Shown here one piece after another: positions 37,593 through 51,514 of a stretch of DNA of 64,000 bases. Positions within the stretch are counted from its first letter, which is position 1; each line of letters opens with the position of its first letter. The notes below the pieces were generated by a model. That model saw only the letters and a list, made by a program, of their open reading frames with translations, did no database searches and was not told the DNA's origin. This DNA comes from Macquaria australasica (taxonomy: Eukaryota > Chordata > Actinopteri > Centrarchiformes > Percichthyidae). The stretch is from NCBI GenBank assembly GCA_005408345.1, contig SEMN01000100.1, positions 1,119,501 through 1,183,500 on the forward strand, given 5' to 3'. A program made the position numbers and the translations under genes.

Positions 37593-40504
37593 CAAGCTTG
37601 TACACTGAGAATGGGGCCCACTAGTATAAAAAGACAATAAGATAAAGTCATCAGAAAACAGGTCAATAAAAAGACAACAGAGGAGTTATGACATGCTCCT
37701 CTCAGTAATGCACCGGCAGTTACAGCACATCTCCTTACAACGCCGGCTCTCAGATGTCAAATATGTTCAAAAACTGTTATATCCTCTTTTGAAAAAATAA
37801 ATAAATATACACAGTTGCTGCAGTATCATTATAGTTTCTTACATAAAAGTGAGATGAATTCAAATTTCACTTCAACTTTAACATGGTTAGTGCATTCCTC
37901 CCCCGACTAAGATAAAGTCTTTTGTAACAGACTCACAGCCGTCATGATATTTCTGGTGTTTGACTCGTTTGTTTATCACTGGCAGCCTTTTTTCACTAGA
38001 GGCTTGGTAAGCCTCATTACTGGCCTTTAGCTTGTTTCTTCACCCTTAACGGGTGCTGTGAAAGGTGCAACACATTTAGCCAGCTGGTTTTGCAAATGGA
38101 GACAGCCTGAGGCTATTTTTCTCCATTTCCTCATGAATGAGCACGCCGGTTCATACTTGTATCTGGGCTGTGAGGTTTCATATGACTGAGGTTAATGACA
38201 CCTAGGATAATGAAATGCATTTTATTTTGCGTCATATTCGATTTTATTTTCCCAGTTTCTTTATTTTTCATTTTAGACTACAGGTGTTTTTTTTTACTAT
38301 ATGTTTTATCTCTACTTTGTATTCTTCAGATGGATTTTGGACTACAAACAAATATGTATTATTTGTATTTTACAGTCAATAATGTGATGACTACAAAACA
38401 GTTGAATATCTGTATCAATCACTTTGTCCTCTGTGCTTTCTACTAAGTGCAGAGTTTCTCAGGTTTTTACATCATGTAGTTTATGTTGTATTTTTCCAAC
38501 CTGTATCAACATTTTTCTCTCCTTTTTTTACCAACAAATGGGCAGTGCATGGTTATTCAGAAACTGGCATATCCATCGACAATGGAGCATTGTTGTAAAG
38601 TTGTTGTCAATCAAGTGTCATCAAGGCCCAGCAGAGCTGAGATTTTTTTTCCAGCCAATCACTGCACCAACTGATTTATTGATGTGGGTGTCACAAAAAC
38701 ATAACAAGTAAAAGAAGTGAGTGTAGCCGGTGTAGTAGCTGGTTGAAATGAAAACCTGTCTATTGTTGTGCTTTGACAGAGTTAAGAAACTGTCCATTGC
38801 ACACATGCAATATACCAATACTGTCATTCAACATAAACATTCAACATAAACTGTACCTATTGTGAAAAGCCTTTTTCTCTGTTAAATGTTTAATTTCCAC
38901 TGAATTTTTGGATTCTGTCTCCGAACCTTCAGTCCGTGATTCTGTCTTTGATTTCCACAGCTCTTAATTTACAGGATGCCATGTTTATTTCTATGTGAAA
39001 GTGATACAGAGGGAAGGGGAGAAAATAAAAATGAAAAACACTGATGAGATAAAAACAATCCTCAAAGGGCTCATTAAAAAAAATCTCTCCAATAATGTCA
39101 AGGGCAAACAACAAATAAGGACACTGACTGAACTGAAAACCAAGTGTGGCACATGTCAGCAAGGAGGGATGTGTTTGTTTTTTGTCTCCATAAGCTGTCA
39201 AATAGCCGGCACAATAATGTAAGCCAAATAAATGTTTTTTTAACAAACAGTGCTGATATAGATGCCGCATGTAAAGTGATTCTTATCTCATTTCAGATCA
39301 ATGTAGTAGGGAATGGCCGACAAAGAGGAGAAAGACCTTCGATAAGATAAACATCAATGTATTCATGTTGTTAGTGTCTGTGTGACTGTTCAAAATGTTT
39401 GGGGGCTTTTTTTTTTTGGTTGACTTTTGCGGCTTTTGGGTTTGACAACAACGTTTATCACATTTCAAGCTGGTTTTATCCCTCCTCCACAGTCAGCTGT
39501 GCAGTTTGACCCACAGGTCATTTCTCCTCCTCTGAACAGAAATGAAGAAATCTTGATTGATATCGTTGTCCAGGCCTTCGGCTAACTTGCAGATGTTGAG
39601 AATGGATAGCCAGTTATCAAACCTTAAGAGCTTGACCATTATATGTCTGAGCCTATTCTACCCCATGAGCCCATTTCTACTCTCCCAGCATTTGTCTCAC
39701 TTTCTTCATTTCGCTTTCTTGTCAGTGTTTCTTCTATTATCTCTGCTTCTTTTAAACCACAACATCGACTCACATCGCATTCATTTGTGTTACAGAGATG
39801 TCTTTTTCCAGCTTTGACTTCCCAGAAATGCACACTAACGTCCACTCTGCTTTTTATTCTTTATCGAAACAATTTTCAAACAAAAGGTTTCATGTGTCTT
39901 GAGGGTTTTATGTCAACTGAAGTCCTAATTTTGCAGCCTGAGAGACTGAAAGCTCCGGTTTCATCCTTTGATAAAGATGTTTTCTTAAGAGGGATGGGCA
40001 GTCCTTCCTGATACCTGCGTCAAATGCAACCAACAAGCAGGAGAGTGCAGATTCCTGGCAAGCAATACACATTTCCCTAAACTAAAATCAATAAAATGTC
40101 TAAAAAGTTTTACAGTTAACAATTTGAGATCCTGCGTCCAGCTTAAGATTGTAAAGGCCACATAAGATCAAATGTGCCAGCATACAAATCTACCCACATT
40201 TAAGCTTGTATTTAGCTGTTTCTCAAGAACTCAGTCAGCATGTTCACATCAGAAACCAGGTTACTCTGACAAAACGGGTCATGCAGGAAATTGGACATCT
40301 CAGACCTTATTTTACAGTAATTGTAATTATGACAATAATACAATGCCTCCTGATTTGTGTGGATTTGTGACGTTTATATTCTACTAATGTGTTTTCCCAA
40401 TTATGTATTGATGGGAAACACAATTGCTGCCTGGTGGAGGTGGTTGTAGAGAGGTAGTGAAGGTGGACGGTGGCCGTACAAAATGCAGGCATTTGCCACC
40501 AGAG
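35603..40504. other. Intron 1 segment, one AT microsatellite, no exons
   Basis: Non-coding. It contains an (AT)n run at 37562-37586. Frames such as 35801-36184, 36185-36508 and 39643-40011 show no recognisable domain. They lack consistent splice sites in the phases needed by galnt18. Confidence 0.6.
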
Positions 40505-40858
40505 ATCGGGGGTTTATATCCCATACTTTGCTTAAGGAAAGATTGTGGTTTTGGTTAAATATTAATAAAGTTAACACACCGCATTCTGCTTAAAGGCACT
40601 GTTGATTTGCTGTGAGTGAATAAACAAAAAACGTTTAATAATGCTTTATTTGCTATGAGCAGATATTGTATTGCAAGAGCGGGTACTGTAGAAAAATAAA
40701 TAATACGTTGACAGGGAAAACTTTTTCAAATACGTTCAATATCAACATTTTGCAACATGTTGATAAAAAATATAATCCAAGTGGCATTATGTGTCTTTCA
40801 AAATATATTGCTGTTGCAAATTAGTATTATATAAACGTGGTTTCTAGGAGACAGAGTT
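40505..40858 (-). repeat. Family C repeat, antisense copy
   Basis: The reverse complement reads 'ccaactctgtctcctagaaa', 'actaatttgcaacagcaata', 'cataatgccact' and 'ttatcaacatgttgcaaaa', then later 'aaccaaaaccacaatctttc'. This matches the paired copies at 6008-6808. Its outer end is a G-run at 40870-40879. Confidence 0.75.
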
Positions 40859-42357
40859 GGTGTGTGTGTTGGGGGGGGGGCTGATGGTGCAATTAAAGAA
40901 CAGGCTCTGTAGTGGAAGTGCACAGCTTTTCCTTACAGTGTTAATGTGTCAGAATTATACTTACAATCAACTTTTAAGTAGTGGAAACTGACACACTCCT
41001 GTGACAGCTGTACTTTCCCTGTTTGAAGTCTTTATCATGCACATGTGTACATTTAAAAAGCCGATTAGAAACCTGGTTACGCCTATACATGGTTAGAAGA
41101 AATATATCCGGGAAAATCAGGTTTCTCTAAACCCCTAAACTGATTACGGAAGCCGGGTTTCACGTATACATGACGTTTCAGAAATCATGTTACAACAGAA
41201 AGCCGACTGTAATCTAGTTACTTTACTGCTGAATGTAAACACACCAAGTTAGAGCAGCTCAGTGATGGCACCAGACTGCTGTACCAACCATGTAACAACA
41301 GAAAACTCAATCAAATGTTCTCTTGTTCAGTTCCTATTCACGGTGGTGGAAAGAGTGTGAATGGTACATTTGTGCACGCTGTGTGCTGTTTGTCTGCTCT
41401 TCCATCAGGGGAGAGTCACATCCAAAACCACAGCACAAACCCCGGGAGATGATCAGCTTTTTGAATAGAGACTCTCACAATAGCTCTGGTTGTAAAGTGA
41501 CCTGTGCCTTATTTCCCTCAAAGCTCCCCGAGTGAAAAATCAAGGAGCTCTCCACCTGAATAATTGATATATGCCCCATACTAGCCATCCACAGAGGCCA
41601 TGATCAAAAACAAAACATAAAATAAAATACTGGATGTCTATGTCTGCCATCCAAATCCATGTAGACTTCATTAATACAGAGCAGAGACTTCTGTTTCTAC
41701 ATGCAGCGGGAAATTTGTGTTTTCAAGATTCTGTTACTACTTGTCAGTCAAATATTAAAGACTATGTCAGAAACCTTCACACATCTTAAGATCTTTTCCT
41801 ATTCATTAAAAAAATCTCTTCATGGAGTGGTGCCATTGTAAGTTAACATTTTTGTACAGCTCGGCCGGAATAATTTACATTGCTAGAAAGGCATCGAATG
41901 GTAAAATATAGAAGAAAAGAAATTCTCTGAGAACTCAGTTGGCCCCCTGTTGAATACGTCTAGCCCTTCTATAATACCAAAGGTGAGATAACTTATAATA
42001 ATATAACTATCTCTGACAGACCTTGACTTATTGCTCTTTGGAATATATATATATATTTCAATTAGATGAATTGGCTGCTTTGATTTTGATTCATGTACTG
42101 TTCCTCAGCCAAGTGTTTATTTGCTAAAGCCTGTAGTTTAATCTGATGGATCAGGAGAGGGAACCGTTTCCTCCTGAATATAAATCTGATCGCCATCCTG
42201 AGCAAAATTCAAAAAAGGCAAAGAAACAAAAGGCGTCAGTTCTGTGGTTTCTCTACGGCTTTCTCTGTGTGTCACACAAACATGTGCAAACACAAACCTT
42301 TTGGTTTATAGCCAAATCTGCATGCATGGCTCCAGGGATGGTAATGTCAGTTGGTCA
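40859..42357. other. Intron 1 segment, nothing certain
   Basis: Non-coding. The part at about 41055-41240 ('acctggttacgcctatacat', 'aagccgggtttcacgtatac') looks like a degraded inverted-repeat element, but I cannot name it. A short AT run lies at 42043-42056. Confidence 0.5.
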
Positions 42358-42890
42358 AGACTGAAATATCTCAGCAAATATTGGATGAAGTGCCATGAGA
42401 TTTGGTGCACACACTCATGGTCCCCAGAGGATTAACCCGACTTAACTGGGTGGTCCTCTTGACTTTTCCTTTACCGCCACCAGCAGGTAAAAGTTGTCAC
42501 TTATCTTGACAAATTTCTTAATAATCTACTAGATGGATTGGCAGAAAATGTTATACAGACTTTCATGGTTCTTAGACAAAGTATCCTGATGACTTTTGTT
42601 ATCACAAGTTAAATTAAATAAATATTAATAATTTAGTGATAATTTAGTGGTTTTGAGTGAAATGTCTCAACTGGATTGCTGTGAAGTTTGGTACACACAT
42701 TCTTGTCCCCCTCAGGATGAATTGTAATAATGTTGGTGATCCCCTGACTTTTCCTCTAGCGCCACCATCAGGTCAAAACTTCAGTTTGTCCGATACTTTG
42801 GATCATGGCAATAAAATCCCTTCATTCATTCCCTTCAGCCTCAGCTGCACTTTGTGTTACATGCAAATTAGAAAATGTTAGCATTTATTG
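42358..42890 (+). repeat. Family F repeat with two internal units
   Basis: Two related units occur in tandem: 'gaaatatctcagcaaatatt' ... 'tttggtgcacacactcatgg' (from 42363) and 'gaaatgtctcaactggattg' ... 'tttggtacacacattcttgt' (from 42659). Each is followed by a 'gactttcctctagcgccacca.cagg' type block. The tail begins at 'cagcctcagctgcactttgt'. This is a well-known fish repeat layout. Tail fragments appear antisense at 29571-29745 and 54513-54615. Confidence 0.8.
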
Positions 42891-44642
42891 GTGTGAGAGC
42901 TATTTGTAACTAGTTTGATAGAAAGTTCAGAATACAGTAGAATTCAATGGACCTCAGACAAACTACAAACATCACAGTGAACACTGTACGCCTGCCTACA
43001 TACACATTATTTTAAGGTCACCGGAGTTTAGTTCAAGTAACTGATTTTGTAGTTTTTTTGGCTACTGGTTAAGACCTCTATTTTCATTCTTCTAGTCATG
43101 CATTTTTCAGGATTTTCTTTTTGTTTTGTGACGTTTTTGAACTAGTGATCACTGTTCAAACATTGTTAAAGTCAATTTCCAATTTTTTTTATCCCCATTC
43201 AGAACACAATTTCAGCAATTTCTTCTTAACTGTACTCTTACTTGGCAGGGTGTGAGGCTCTCTTATAGTCCTATTGTGTTGTTGAACGCTCTGAAACTCG
43301 GCCCCAAAAGCAGTAAATTGAAAATTATAGAAAAAATAGGTCTTGGTTGAAAAATTCCAGGAGTTATACTTTAAAACATCATTGCCAGTAAATAATTGAT
43401 ATTGGCTCAGAAGGATCTATGTCCTAAGTGATAGATTAATGACATTCTTCACCCTGTTCCTTTCCATGCCTTTGGCCACGTCAGTTTATTTTTCTGCTCT
43501 CAGGTGAACGCTCTGAAATATTTTTGATTTATATCCTACGCTGATGAGTGCTTTTCTGAGACGAGGCTACACCCCAGACTCCAGTTTATAAAGAAAACAA
43601 CCCCCCGTAAAGGACAAATAATGTTAAACGCAGGGCACAGATAAAACTTCCAAGATAAAAAGTGAAAAGATACAGTGAAGAAGCTTTTTTTTTTTACAGG
43701 CTCAGTGCTGAGGAAGTCAGATCTGATAGGAGGTTATAGAAAAAGCATCTCAGATGACTGAATTTAATAGAATAACAAATCCAGCTTTTCAAGTTGAACA
43801 GTGGGTATGACAAATGTGCCACAGGAGCAAAATGTCCAGAGCTTGAAATCAAATATCGTCGGCACTGTCTCATAATATCTGCTGTTGTTCAAAAGAAGGA
43901 AAATATTGCAGCCAGTTGCTCAGAATTTGTCGGTGTTAATGACATTGAATTTCTAGAGGAGAAGCTTTCTCCTAAAGGATGAAAAAGCACAAAGAAAGCC
44001 TTTGTACCCTTCTGAAGGGCATGGGTGATTTCAGCGCTTTAATGAGGAGAAATGAACAAAAGGGGTAGAGATGACAAAGGCCCCTGCAAGTAAACATGAC
44101 CCTCCTCCTAAATTCTGCCACTGCATATCCCCTCTTGGGAATAAACAAAGAAAAAGACAAAGCCACACACCCCTCTCCTCTTTCAAGAGGAAATGTCAGT
44201 GTGACGTGCCAGCTACTGATGCGTCCTAATGAGAGAATTTCCCCCTCCTCCAGAGACAGAGGCAGGGGCCCATACAGAACCTATACAGTGGTGGACCCAG
44301 TAAACAGACTAATTGGTTATTAGCTGTATTTACTGTCAGGAAAGAGAGGACTTCTAGTGAGAGAGGCGTAATAACATAGTATAAACTGTAACTGTGCTGC
44401 ATGCACAGCTGATCACAGTCAGTGTGTTCTGCAAACACAAGTATCTTTTTCATAATACACTTTTACATCGGTGCGTAGGTAGATTGGTGGGGTTCGGGAT
44501 GTCAGGAGTTCCAAGACTTGAGTCACTTTATAAATAACCCATACGTACTTTTACACAACAGCTCACTCACAGGTTATTATCTGTCAACAAGCTATTTTAC
44601 AAACAGGGTGTCAGTTTATTAAACCTGCTTCCATTTATATTT
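42891..44642. other. Intron 1 segment, nothing recognised
   Basis: Non-coding. Frames at 43794-43982 and 44096-44323 have no domain or splice support. Confidence 0.6.
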
Positions 44643-45234
44643 TTTGGCCACTTGGGAGCAGCGCAACAATATTTAAATACAACACTGACATGCTATCATT
44701 TTATAAAGTTGGACGTGGACAAACATGTTAGGAAACAGTTGCCTATTTACACATCCAGCAGACACAAAGCAACATTAGCATTTATTTGGAGTCATGTGTC
44801 GAGCAACCCGTTGAGTGTAAATCCAATGTTCACTCTATTTTAGCTCTTTTTTGTTCTCCACCAACTCCTGAGAGAAATCTCTCTCTCTTCAGCTGCTAAA
44901 TGCTCCACAGTGTTCAACAGCTAGTCGCTAATTTTGTGTGCTGTTTGCCGTTTGGTGCTGGGCAGGTAGTGTACAGTGGATTTATCAGAGCTTTATCACT
45001 GAAAACAGCTGCTGCTGGAAAAAGGTTGATGAGAGTGTTGAGACTGAAACAAAACAGTAAGTTTGCAGGCTGGAAAACCAAAACAATGAGCTGAAAGATA
45101 CTAAAATGCTCTGCAGAGCGTAGAGTCAGGTGATATTTCTCTGCAGGTTTGTCACTACAAGCCACAATTTTCACATTACACATATGCTTTTGATCCACTG
45201 TTAATATAAAAACATTGATAAGTGTAGCTTTAAA
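44643..45234 (+). repeat. Family B repeat, near full copy
   Basis: Same order of landmarks as 4178-4757: 'ttggccacttgggagcagc' at the start, 'ctccaccaactcctgagaga', 'cagctgctaaatgctc', 'tttggtgctgggcaggtag', 'ggctggaaaaccaaaacaat', 'gagctgaaagat', 'ttgatccactgttaatat' and 'gtgtagctttaaa' at the end. About 590 bases in both copies, which suggests this is the element length. Confidence 0.88.
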
Positions 45235-47319
45235 GTTAATGTGATATGATTAGCAATTAAACAAATCGTGTCACAAGGACTGGTATCATCTTATGAAACC
45301 AAAACTTGTGAAAAACTTTGCTTCATAGATGCTTCACAGTTTGCAGGTCTTGGCACAACAGGAAATTAAACACATGGCTTTTGGTTCATTGAGTAATAAT
45401 CCCAAAAACAACAACTACTGCTGTATTTCCACATACAGAAAGTTCCTCTCATAAAATGAATTGTGTTGTTTGTGATGAATACTGCTGTATTTGTAGTCAG
45501 GCATTTATTGCAAACTTAATTACAAACTTTAATTACAGTAAATACTAAAACCTGTACAGTGGTGCTGATTTCATAACTGAGGGATTAATTGACTGGTAGC
45601 CTTCATCATTATGTTCTTTTTCTTTACACTCATTTTGTCTGCTTTGAGGAATATTTGAATCCAAGTATGCTCACACACCAATCAACAAATTCTGTGTTTT
45701 AATTTAATTCTCCATCTCTAGAGAGCGCAATAACAGTAAGAATAGTTGCAGCATACACAGGAAAAAAAGCAGTTATATGAATAAAAAAGAGCTTATGCGC
45801 TGAAGGCCCTTAGTCTAGACAGTGGACGAGCCGGGAGGTTGTTTCCTGAAGATCTAAGACTCGCGGCCTGACTCTTGGGGGACATGAGATATGATTTGGA
45901 GCCAGGCAATGCCGTGATCAATTAAATCTTTAAATTGATTCAAAACCTCAGAGGCAGCCGGTGCAAAGATGATAAAACAGGAGTAATATGATTGTGTCAT
46001 TTAGCTTCTCTTAGGAGCCTACCAGCAATATTTCCTATACCTGCAGCTAAAATGGTAAAGGCAGGAACAGAACGAGTTCAATCATAAAGAGATGAAAGCA
46101 TGACTGACCTCCTCTATGTTGTTGTAAGATAAGAGCAGTTTTATCATAACAGTATTTCTGAGCTGAAACATAGTGCCTCTTCACCTGCTAACATATCAAG
46201 TTAGAATAAAAACCACAACAACATTTATACGAGTATTTGAAGGACGTGGGAAGGGAGCCATCTGTGTCAAGCTGTTACACAATGCAAATTGTTATAATGT
46301 TTCTGTGAACTACTCTTATGTGAAGAGAGGGCAACATGGTGAAGTGGCACCATGTAACTGTGAGTTGCTGTTGGAAATAAAATAATACAATGCTATCATG
46401 CATTTAAAGAATCTCCATCCATCCTTCATATTTCCATCGCAGCTGCGTCAACGCGACAAAAAAATACACAGGGTTGTCCGGCAAGAAAGTGAACCTGGCG
46501 GAAAGTCTTCCGGCAAGGTGCTGCAGTGGCCAATCAAGTACATGCAACGTGGACGCCATATTTCTACTGTGACGGTCGCGATGAAAGATCAAACATTTGC
46601 TGCTGTGACAACTCTTCAGAGTTGTAAAATCCTGTCTCAGAGTATTATAATCGATGTGTAGTGTTTTAGTGATTGATAAGCCTTCAGACTCATGAATCTG
46701 TTACTTAAACCGGCCTTCATGGATCGTATCTCATTGTCTCATCGGTATCTGAAACAACACGCCCCCATCAATGCTGCCCTTTGCATGTTTTTAACAGTTC
46801 TTTTCAAAGGATGCTGTTGCAATATTAAGGCATTATATATTATATATCATATATTATATATATATTTAGTTATTCTGGTGGCTTTTGAAAGTCCTGTTGC
46901 CTTTGATTTACTGCTATTAGATATCCCATTTACACACAAGATTAGATTTTTAATCCAAATTCTTAGGGTTTTAATATTTGCAGACTTATTTTGTCATTTA
47001 TTTTTGAGTGAACTGATAGTGTTTAGAGGACCAAATAAACCATTTTATGTTGCACATTTATATCATCTTTTGGTTCAGCACTACTACAGTACATGTCGTT
47101 TGTAAACACTGTTTTTGAATTATGTGACCAAGAGGAACAATACACAGACAGAAAAGTATTATACAGATGACAGAACCTCAGTGAAAAACACATGTAGTAT
47201 GTGCTGTCGAGCATGAGGACCTAAGTGATAGAGAAGGTCAAGTCTTGCTTACCAGTCCGGAGCTAAGCCATGTACTGTGTACCTACCCAGTCGTGGAGAT
47301 GTGTCAATAAGAGGGGTTA
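45235..47319. other. Intron 1 segment, small CpG-rich patch
   Basis: Mostly AT-rich non-coding DNA. About 46,430-46,600 has several CpGs ('gtcaacgcgac', 'gacggtcgcgatg'), which is unusual here. No family is recognised in its frames. AT-rich palindromic sequence lies at about 46833-46864. Confidence 0.5.
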
Positions 47320-47580
47320 GGGCTGTTGGACAATATGGTTGAGATCAATATCACAATATTAAAAAGAGTATTTTTAGCTTTATCAATATACAGTGAAGTG
47401 TGTTTCATTGTCATGCATTACATCTCACAAGGCTCTTCACATGTGTAAAACAAGATCTTCAATCATTCTTTTTGTTAGTTTATAATTAAAATGAGCTCAG
47501 AATCATTGATTTGGACAACACGATTTTGTAAAACGATAACACAATATGTTCATATCTGACTAAACCTGAGCAATGTACTT
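47320..47580 (+). repeat. Possible degraded 'gggctg..caatat' fish repeat
   Basis: The start 'gggctgttggacaatatggt' with 'gatcaatatcacaatatta', and the later 'aaaacgataacacaatatg', resemble a fish repeat that begins GGGCTGGGCAATATGG. Strongly diverged, so low confidence. Confidence 0.4.
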
Positions 47581-50500
47581 TTTAACAAAACATCTGTGCT
47601 GTTTGAGGATATAATTGTATTGGAACACTTAAAATATTTATTAACATTATAATGACACTATTATTCAAGTAAGATAAGTGATTGAATATAAGTTTAAGAC
47701 AGGAAGAGAAGCTCAAAGATCGACAGCTGAAGCTGCTGTGAAGATGTAGTCTTGAGCTGCTCTGCAGGAAACGCATTTGGAAAACTGGTAAATGTGACTG
47801 TGGCAGCTTGCTGGGGATTTTCTATTGTCAAAACTGCCTTGAACGTGAAAAGTTTTTAAAATACTTGATCTCTTTTAGCTGACAGCTTCTTTGATATCAA
47901 GTTGTAGGAACACCGGTGTGTCCTGAAATTTTCATGTGGATGATCAGACCTGTTTTTTTATTGTTTTTTACAGACTGAAGTAACAAGACAACAAGATCTT
48001 CTCCTCCTCCTCAGTCATGTCAGAATATACAATGAATATTTTGACTGCACTACAGCGTTTGATGTTGTGGCTTCATGCTCCGCTCTCATTATTTTGGATG
48101 TAAAATGACACAATGACTGAGGATAAATTGCAAACTGTCTGCTGAAGTAATTGGAGGGTATTTAAAGACAGTGAAATCTGTGGAACAGACAAAGAACTAC
48201 AGGCTCATTTTTAAATGGTTGTCTGGTGTCAAGGTCAAACAGGGATCTGTATCTGATTAAAACAATATTCACTTGTCGGTTTTAGTTTGTAGTTAAATAC
48301 CTATGACTTCTACAGAAGCTGCCCAAAGTCTCTCTGTCCCTCCATGTAATAGTGAAGATTTTGCTGCTGTGTATCTGAGAGTTCAGTCAGGATGCAAGTA
48401 CTCTCTAAATTATTGAGGCAAAACACAGAACTGTATTTGGCTTACTCTGGAGTATGGAAACATGCAAGCCCAATTTAAGGCTGTTAAGAAATAGTGTGAC
48501 TGTTTATGTTAACCTTAAATTGCCAATCATTCCTAAATACCTCAGATCTTTAGAGACCCAGTAGTAATTTAACACAAAATTAGTTACAACGTAAAAAAAA
48601 AAAAAAAAGCTTGTAAACTTAAGAACTAACAATGATAATTTGCCAAAAACATATTTTTGCCATGAACCTTTTGATGCCTTTCACTGTAGCAAATATTTTG
48701 TATGTTTATTTACAAATAAGTTTCTTAACATCAGCTGTCCGTGGTGCTGAAGTTGATGCTGAATACACTTTAAAATAACACATGTTTAACTGTCTGTAAG
48801 CCATGCTTTATATTAAACATATATACAACTCAAAGCATAAGTGTAGTAAATGATACAAAGAAATGTTTTATACTTTGAATTTTTCAGTATGAAAACAAAG
48901 CTTAATGTGCGGTAAGCAGTCTACAGCTTGCCGCCTTTCATAATTAATGTTCCTGGGTGGAAATCAGTTTAAAGAAGTACATTTTGATTGATTTACCTGA
49001 TGGTCGAGGCACGTGTGACTGATCACTTGGCACGAAAAATATAATCTTCCGAATCAGCTGCTTCAGACATGCCTTCATTTTTATTTACTGTCATCAAAAC
49101 CCTCTAATATCGAAGGAAGTGCTGCTCTGCAGTAAACCTGACACACCGGTGCTGCACCACCATGTTACTGTGACTGTAGGCTTGCATCATGAAACACAAC
49201 ATTACCTGTTATCACCTGGTACTTATATACCGTGAAAGAAAAACACCAACACTCTTAAACATCTCAGGTCCCTAAAAACTCTATAAAAAAAATATATAGA
49301 CAACAAAAAACAAAGATTTTCAACAATTTTGACATTTTGACACCAAAAAATGAAATGTCAAAAATATATAGTTTGAGGAATAGCGGAGATTGAGGCCCTA
49401 ATTGAATAAAATGAATAAATAAACACATACCTTGAATCTGATGTCTCCTTGTAAACTGACTCTGGTTGCCTGTTTGACTGGTATACACTGAAGATCTCTT
49501 AACTGAGATTTTACCCTTTTATTGATTTTCAATGAAATTGTTACAACGGCCCAATGCTTCTCTCTTTCCTCCCAGTGTACAATAGAGTATGAGAATCGAG
49601 TATGGAGAGGCAGGTAAGAAATTCAGGCCTACAGCACTTTTATCAAAGGTCTACATCTGTACCACCGTGACTTAGCGTTGCATGGATGAGAGTTATCTCT
49701 GAGGTGTCAAAAATGATAATGATTTGCGTTTGAAATTCAAAACATTTTCCTCTCCACAGGCAGGGAGGGGGGTGAATAAATATAATTTGATAAAATCTTT
49801 GTGGGGCATTTTCATCACTGTGAACTATCTTTTATGGGATCAGATTTAATAATTCAACATGTGCTGCTGTGCCTCTAAAAAGTAAGTTCATGTAGGACCT
49901 GGGGGTTTATTGTTCTCTCTCAGTGACTTCTTTGTTAAGTGTCTAAGTTTGTTCTCCAGCGATTTTGTTTTTTCTGTTATGATAATGACAATGAGTGTGT
50001 AGATGTTGTATGTGCATATCTTTTCTCCTGCCTCTCTCCTGTGTGACTGTGGGAGCAGACAGCTATAACTCAGTTGCCTTGCTGTGCACGCAATGGAAGC
50101 ACACTTAGTGCTGCGCTCCACACATGCCTGGAGTGCTGCTGGGAAGCTTAGGGAATACTTCACCTGTCTACACACACATGCGCACTAGTTTTTGCCTCAG
50201 GTACTTGGCTGTGCTTTACTTGAGTTAGCGCCAAGGTTACTTGACTGAATGTGTACTCGAGAGGAAACCACTCTCCAAACACAAGGGTTACAGTAAGTCA
50301 CATGGCCGCTGCTCGATGAAAAACAGGACATGTGACTTACTGTGAAATAGTTTTGTTCTATGTGATTTAATTGAAGGTTGACCTAGCATGTTTGTCAATC
50401 ATCTACTGTATGTGCACCACTAAAACAACACACTAAACAGAGGTTATCAAGGTTATCCTGTCCAAACAACACCAAGCTGCCCTAACCGCAGCATTCACGG

Positions 50501-51221
50501 CTGGGGGAAGTGTCTCTGTAGGCTTAATTAATCACCACCACAAGCAGTGAGATGAATGGGCCTTCAGGCACACTTGCCAGGATTGAAAGACTTGCAGAAT
50601 CACAGTGTTGTTTTATCAAGAGCTGAGACACTTTCCCTCTTCTTCACAGCAGTGAAATTTTAACAACTGTGTGTTGAAGGTGAGGAGTTGAAGTTATTCT
50701 GCCTCGGGCTCGTACCGTTCACTGTTCACTGTTCTCTCAACTTGGATGTTGGCTGACTTTTTGATTTGTTAATGTTTCACTGATCATTTTTTAGATTTAG
50801 GTTTTTTAAATGTAAGAGGCTGTGGTTGCTAAGGTATTTCTTAATTAGCCACATAAATTAGCCACAGCTAGAGTTTTCATTACGGCTAAAATACATACAT
50901 TATCATAGGAAATAAGGCAGTTTGCTTTGACAAAATCTCACCCTTGGTATAGAACATTAACCACTGAATACATAGTGGTAACGTTTAACACACCACCTCG
51001 CCATTTAGAGCTAACAACATGTACTATAGCTAGCTACACTTTAACAGTATCTGAGGAGAGTAATAGCTTATATTGGCTTTAAACTAAACTGCCTGCATCA
51101 TAATCAAAAGGAATAATAGCTCAACATTTTGTTAAATATTTGCTTTTTTGATCAATACGACTCTCGATCAGTACGTTAAATATCTGTTAGCTACAGCCAG
51201 TTAGCTTGCTCGCAGCTAGTC
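47581..51221. other. Intron 1 segment with one perfect hairpin
   Basis: Non-coding. It contains a poly-A tract at about 48593-48608 and the 15-bp hairpin at 50290-50343. No exon is recognised. Confidence 0.6.
50290..50343. other. Perfect 15-bp inverted repeat (hairpin)
   Basis: ACAGTAAGTCACATG (50290-50304) is followed, after 24 bases, by its exact reverse complement CATGTGACTTACTGT (50329-50343). Two more pairs, including a G-U pair in RNA, extend it to 17. The stem is shorter than a usual pre-miRNA stem, and the match stops on both sides. The function is unknown. Confidence 0.8.
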
Positions 51222-51480
51222 AGCTATAAAACCACAACGTGTCGTTTTTACACCTCAGTCTTTATACAGATCAAACAAATTAGATATAACGTGTTAATTT
51301 AAGTTAAAAGCTGGTAGGCAAATTTTGTTACCTTTGGACAGAGCCAGGCTAGCAGTTTCCCTTGGTTTCCAGTCTGTATGCTAAGCTAGGCTAACCGGTT
51401 AATGGCTGTAGCTTCATATATTACTGTACAGATATGAGAGTGGTATCCATCTTCTCATCCAACATTGACATATCATCACC
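51222..51480 (-). repeat. Family A MITE, one arm
   Basis: It begins with the central part ('ataaaaccacaacgtgtcgt', 'agatataacgtgttaatt') and continues with 'tttggacagagccaggctag', 'ttccagtctgtatgctaagc' and 'gagagtggtatccatcttct'. The element is a half copy, directly followed by a family B fragment. Confidence 0.8.
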
Positions 51481-51514
51481 TTTTAAGTTGATATGGCATT
51501 GTCATTCATTTACA

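Noticed and set aside
47220..47300. Resemblance to a 5S rRNA piece (ggagctaagcc)
   Set aside because: Only a short match. The rest of the 5S sequence and its internal promoter elements are absent.
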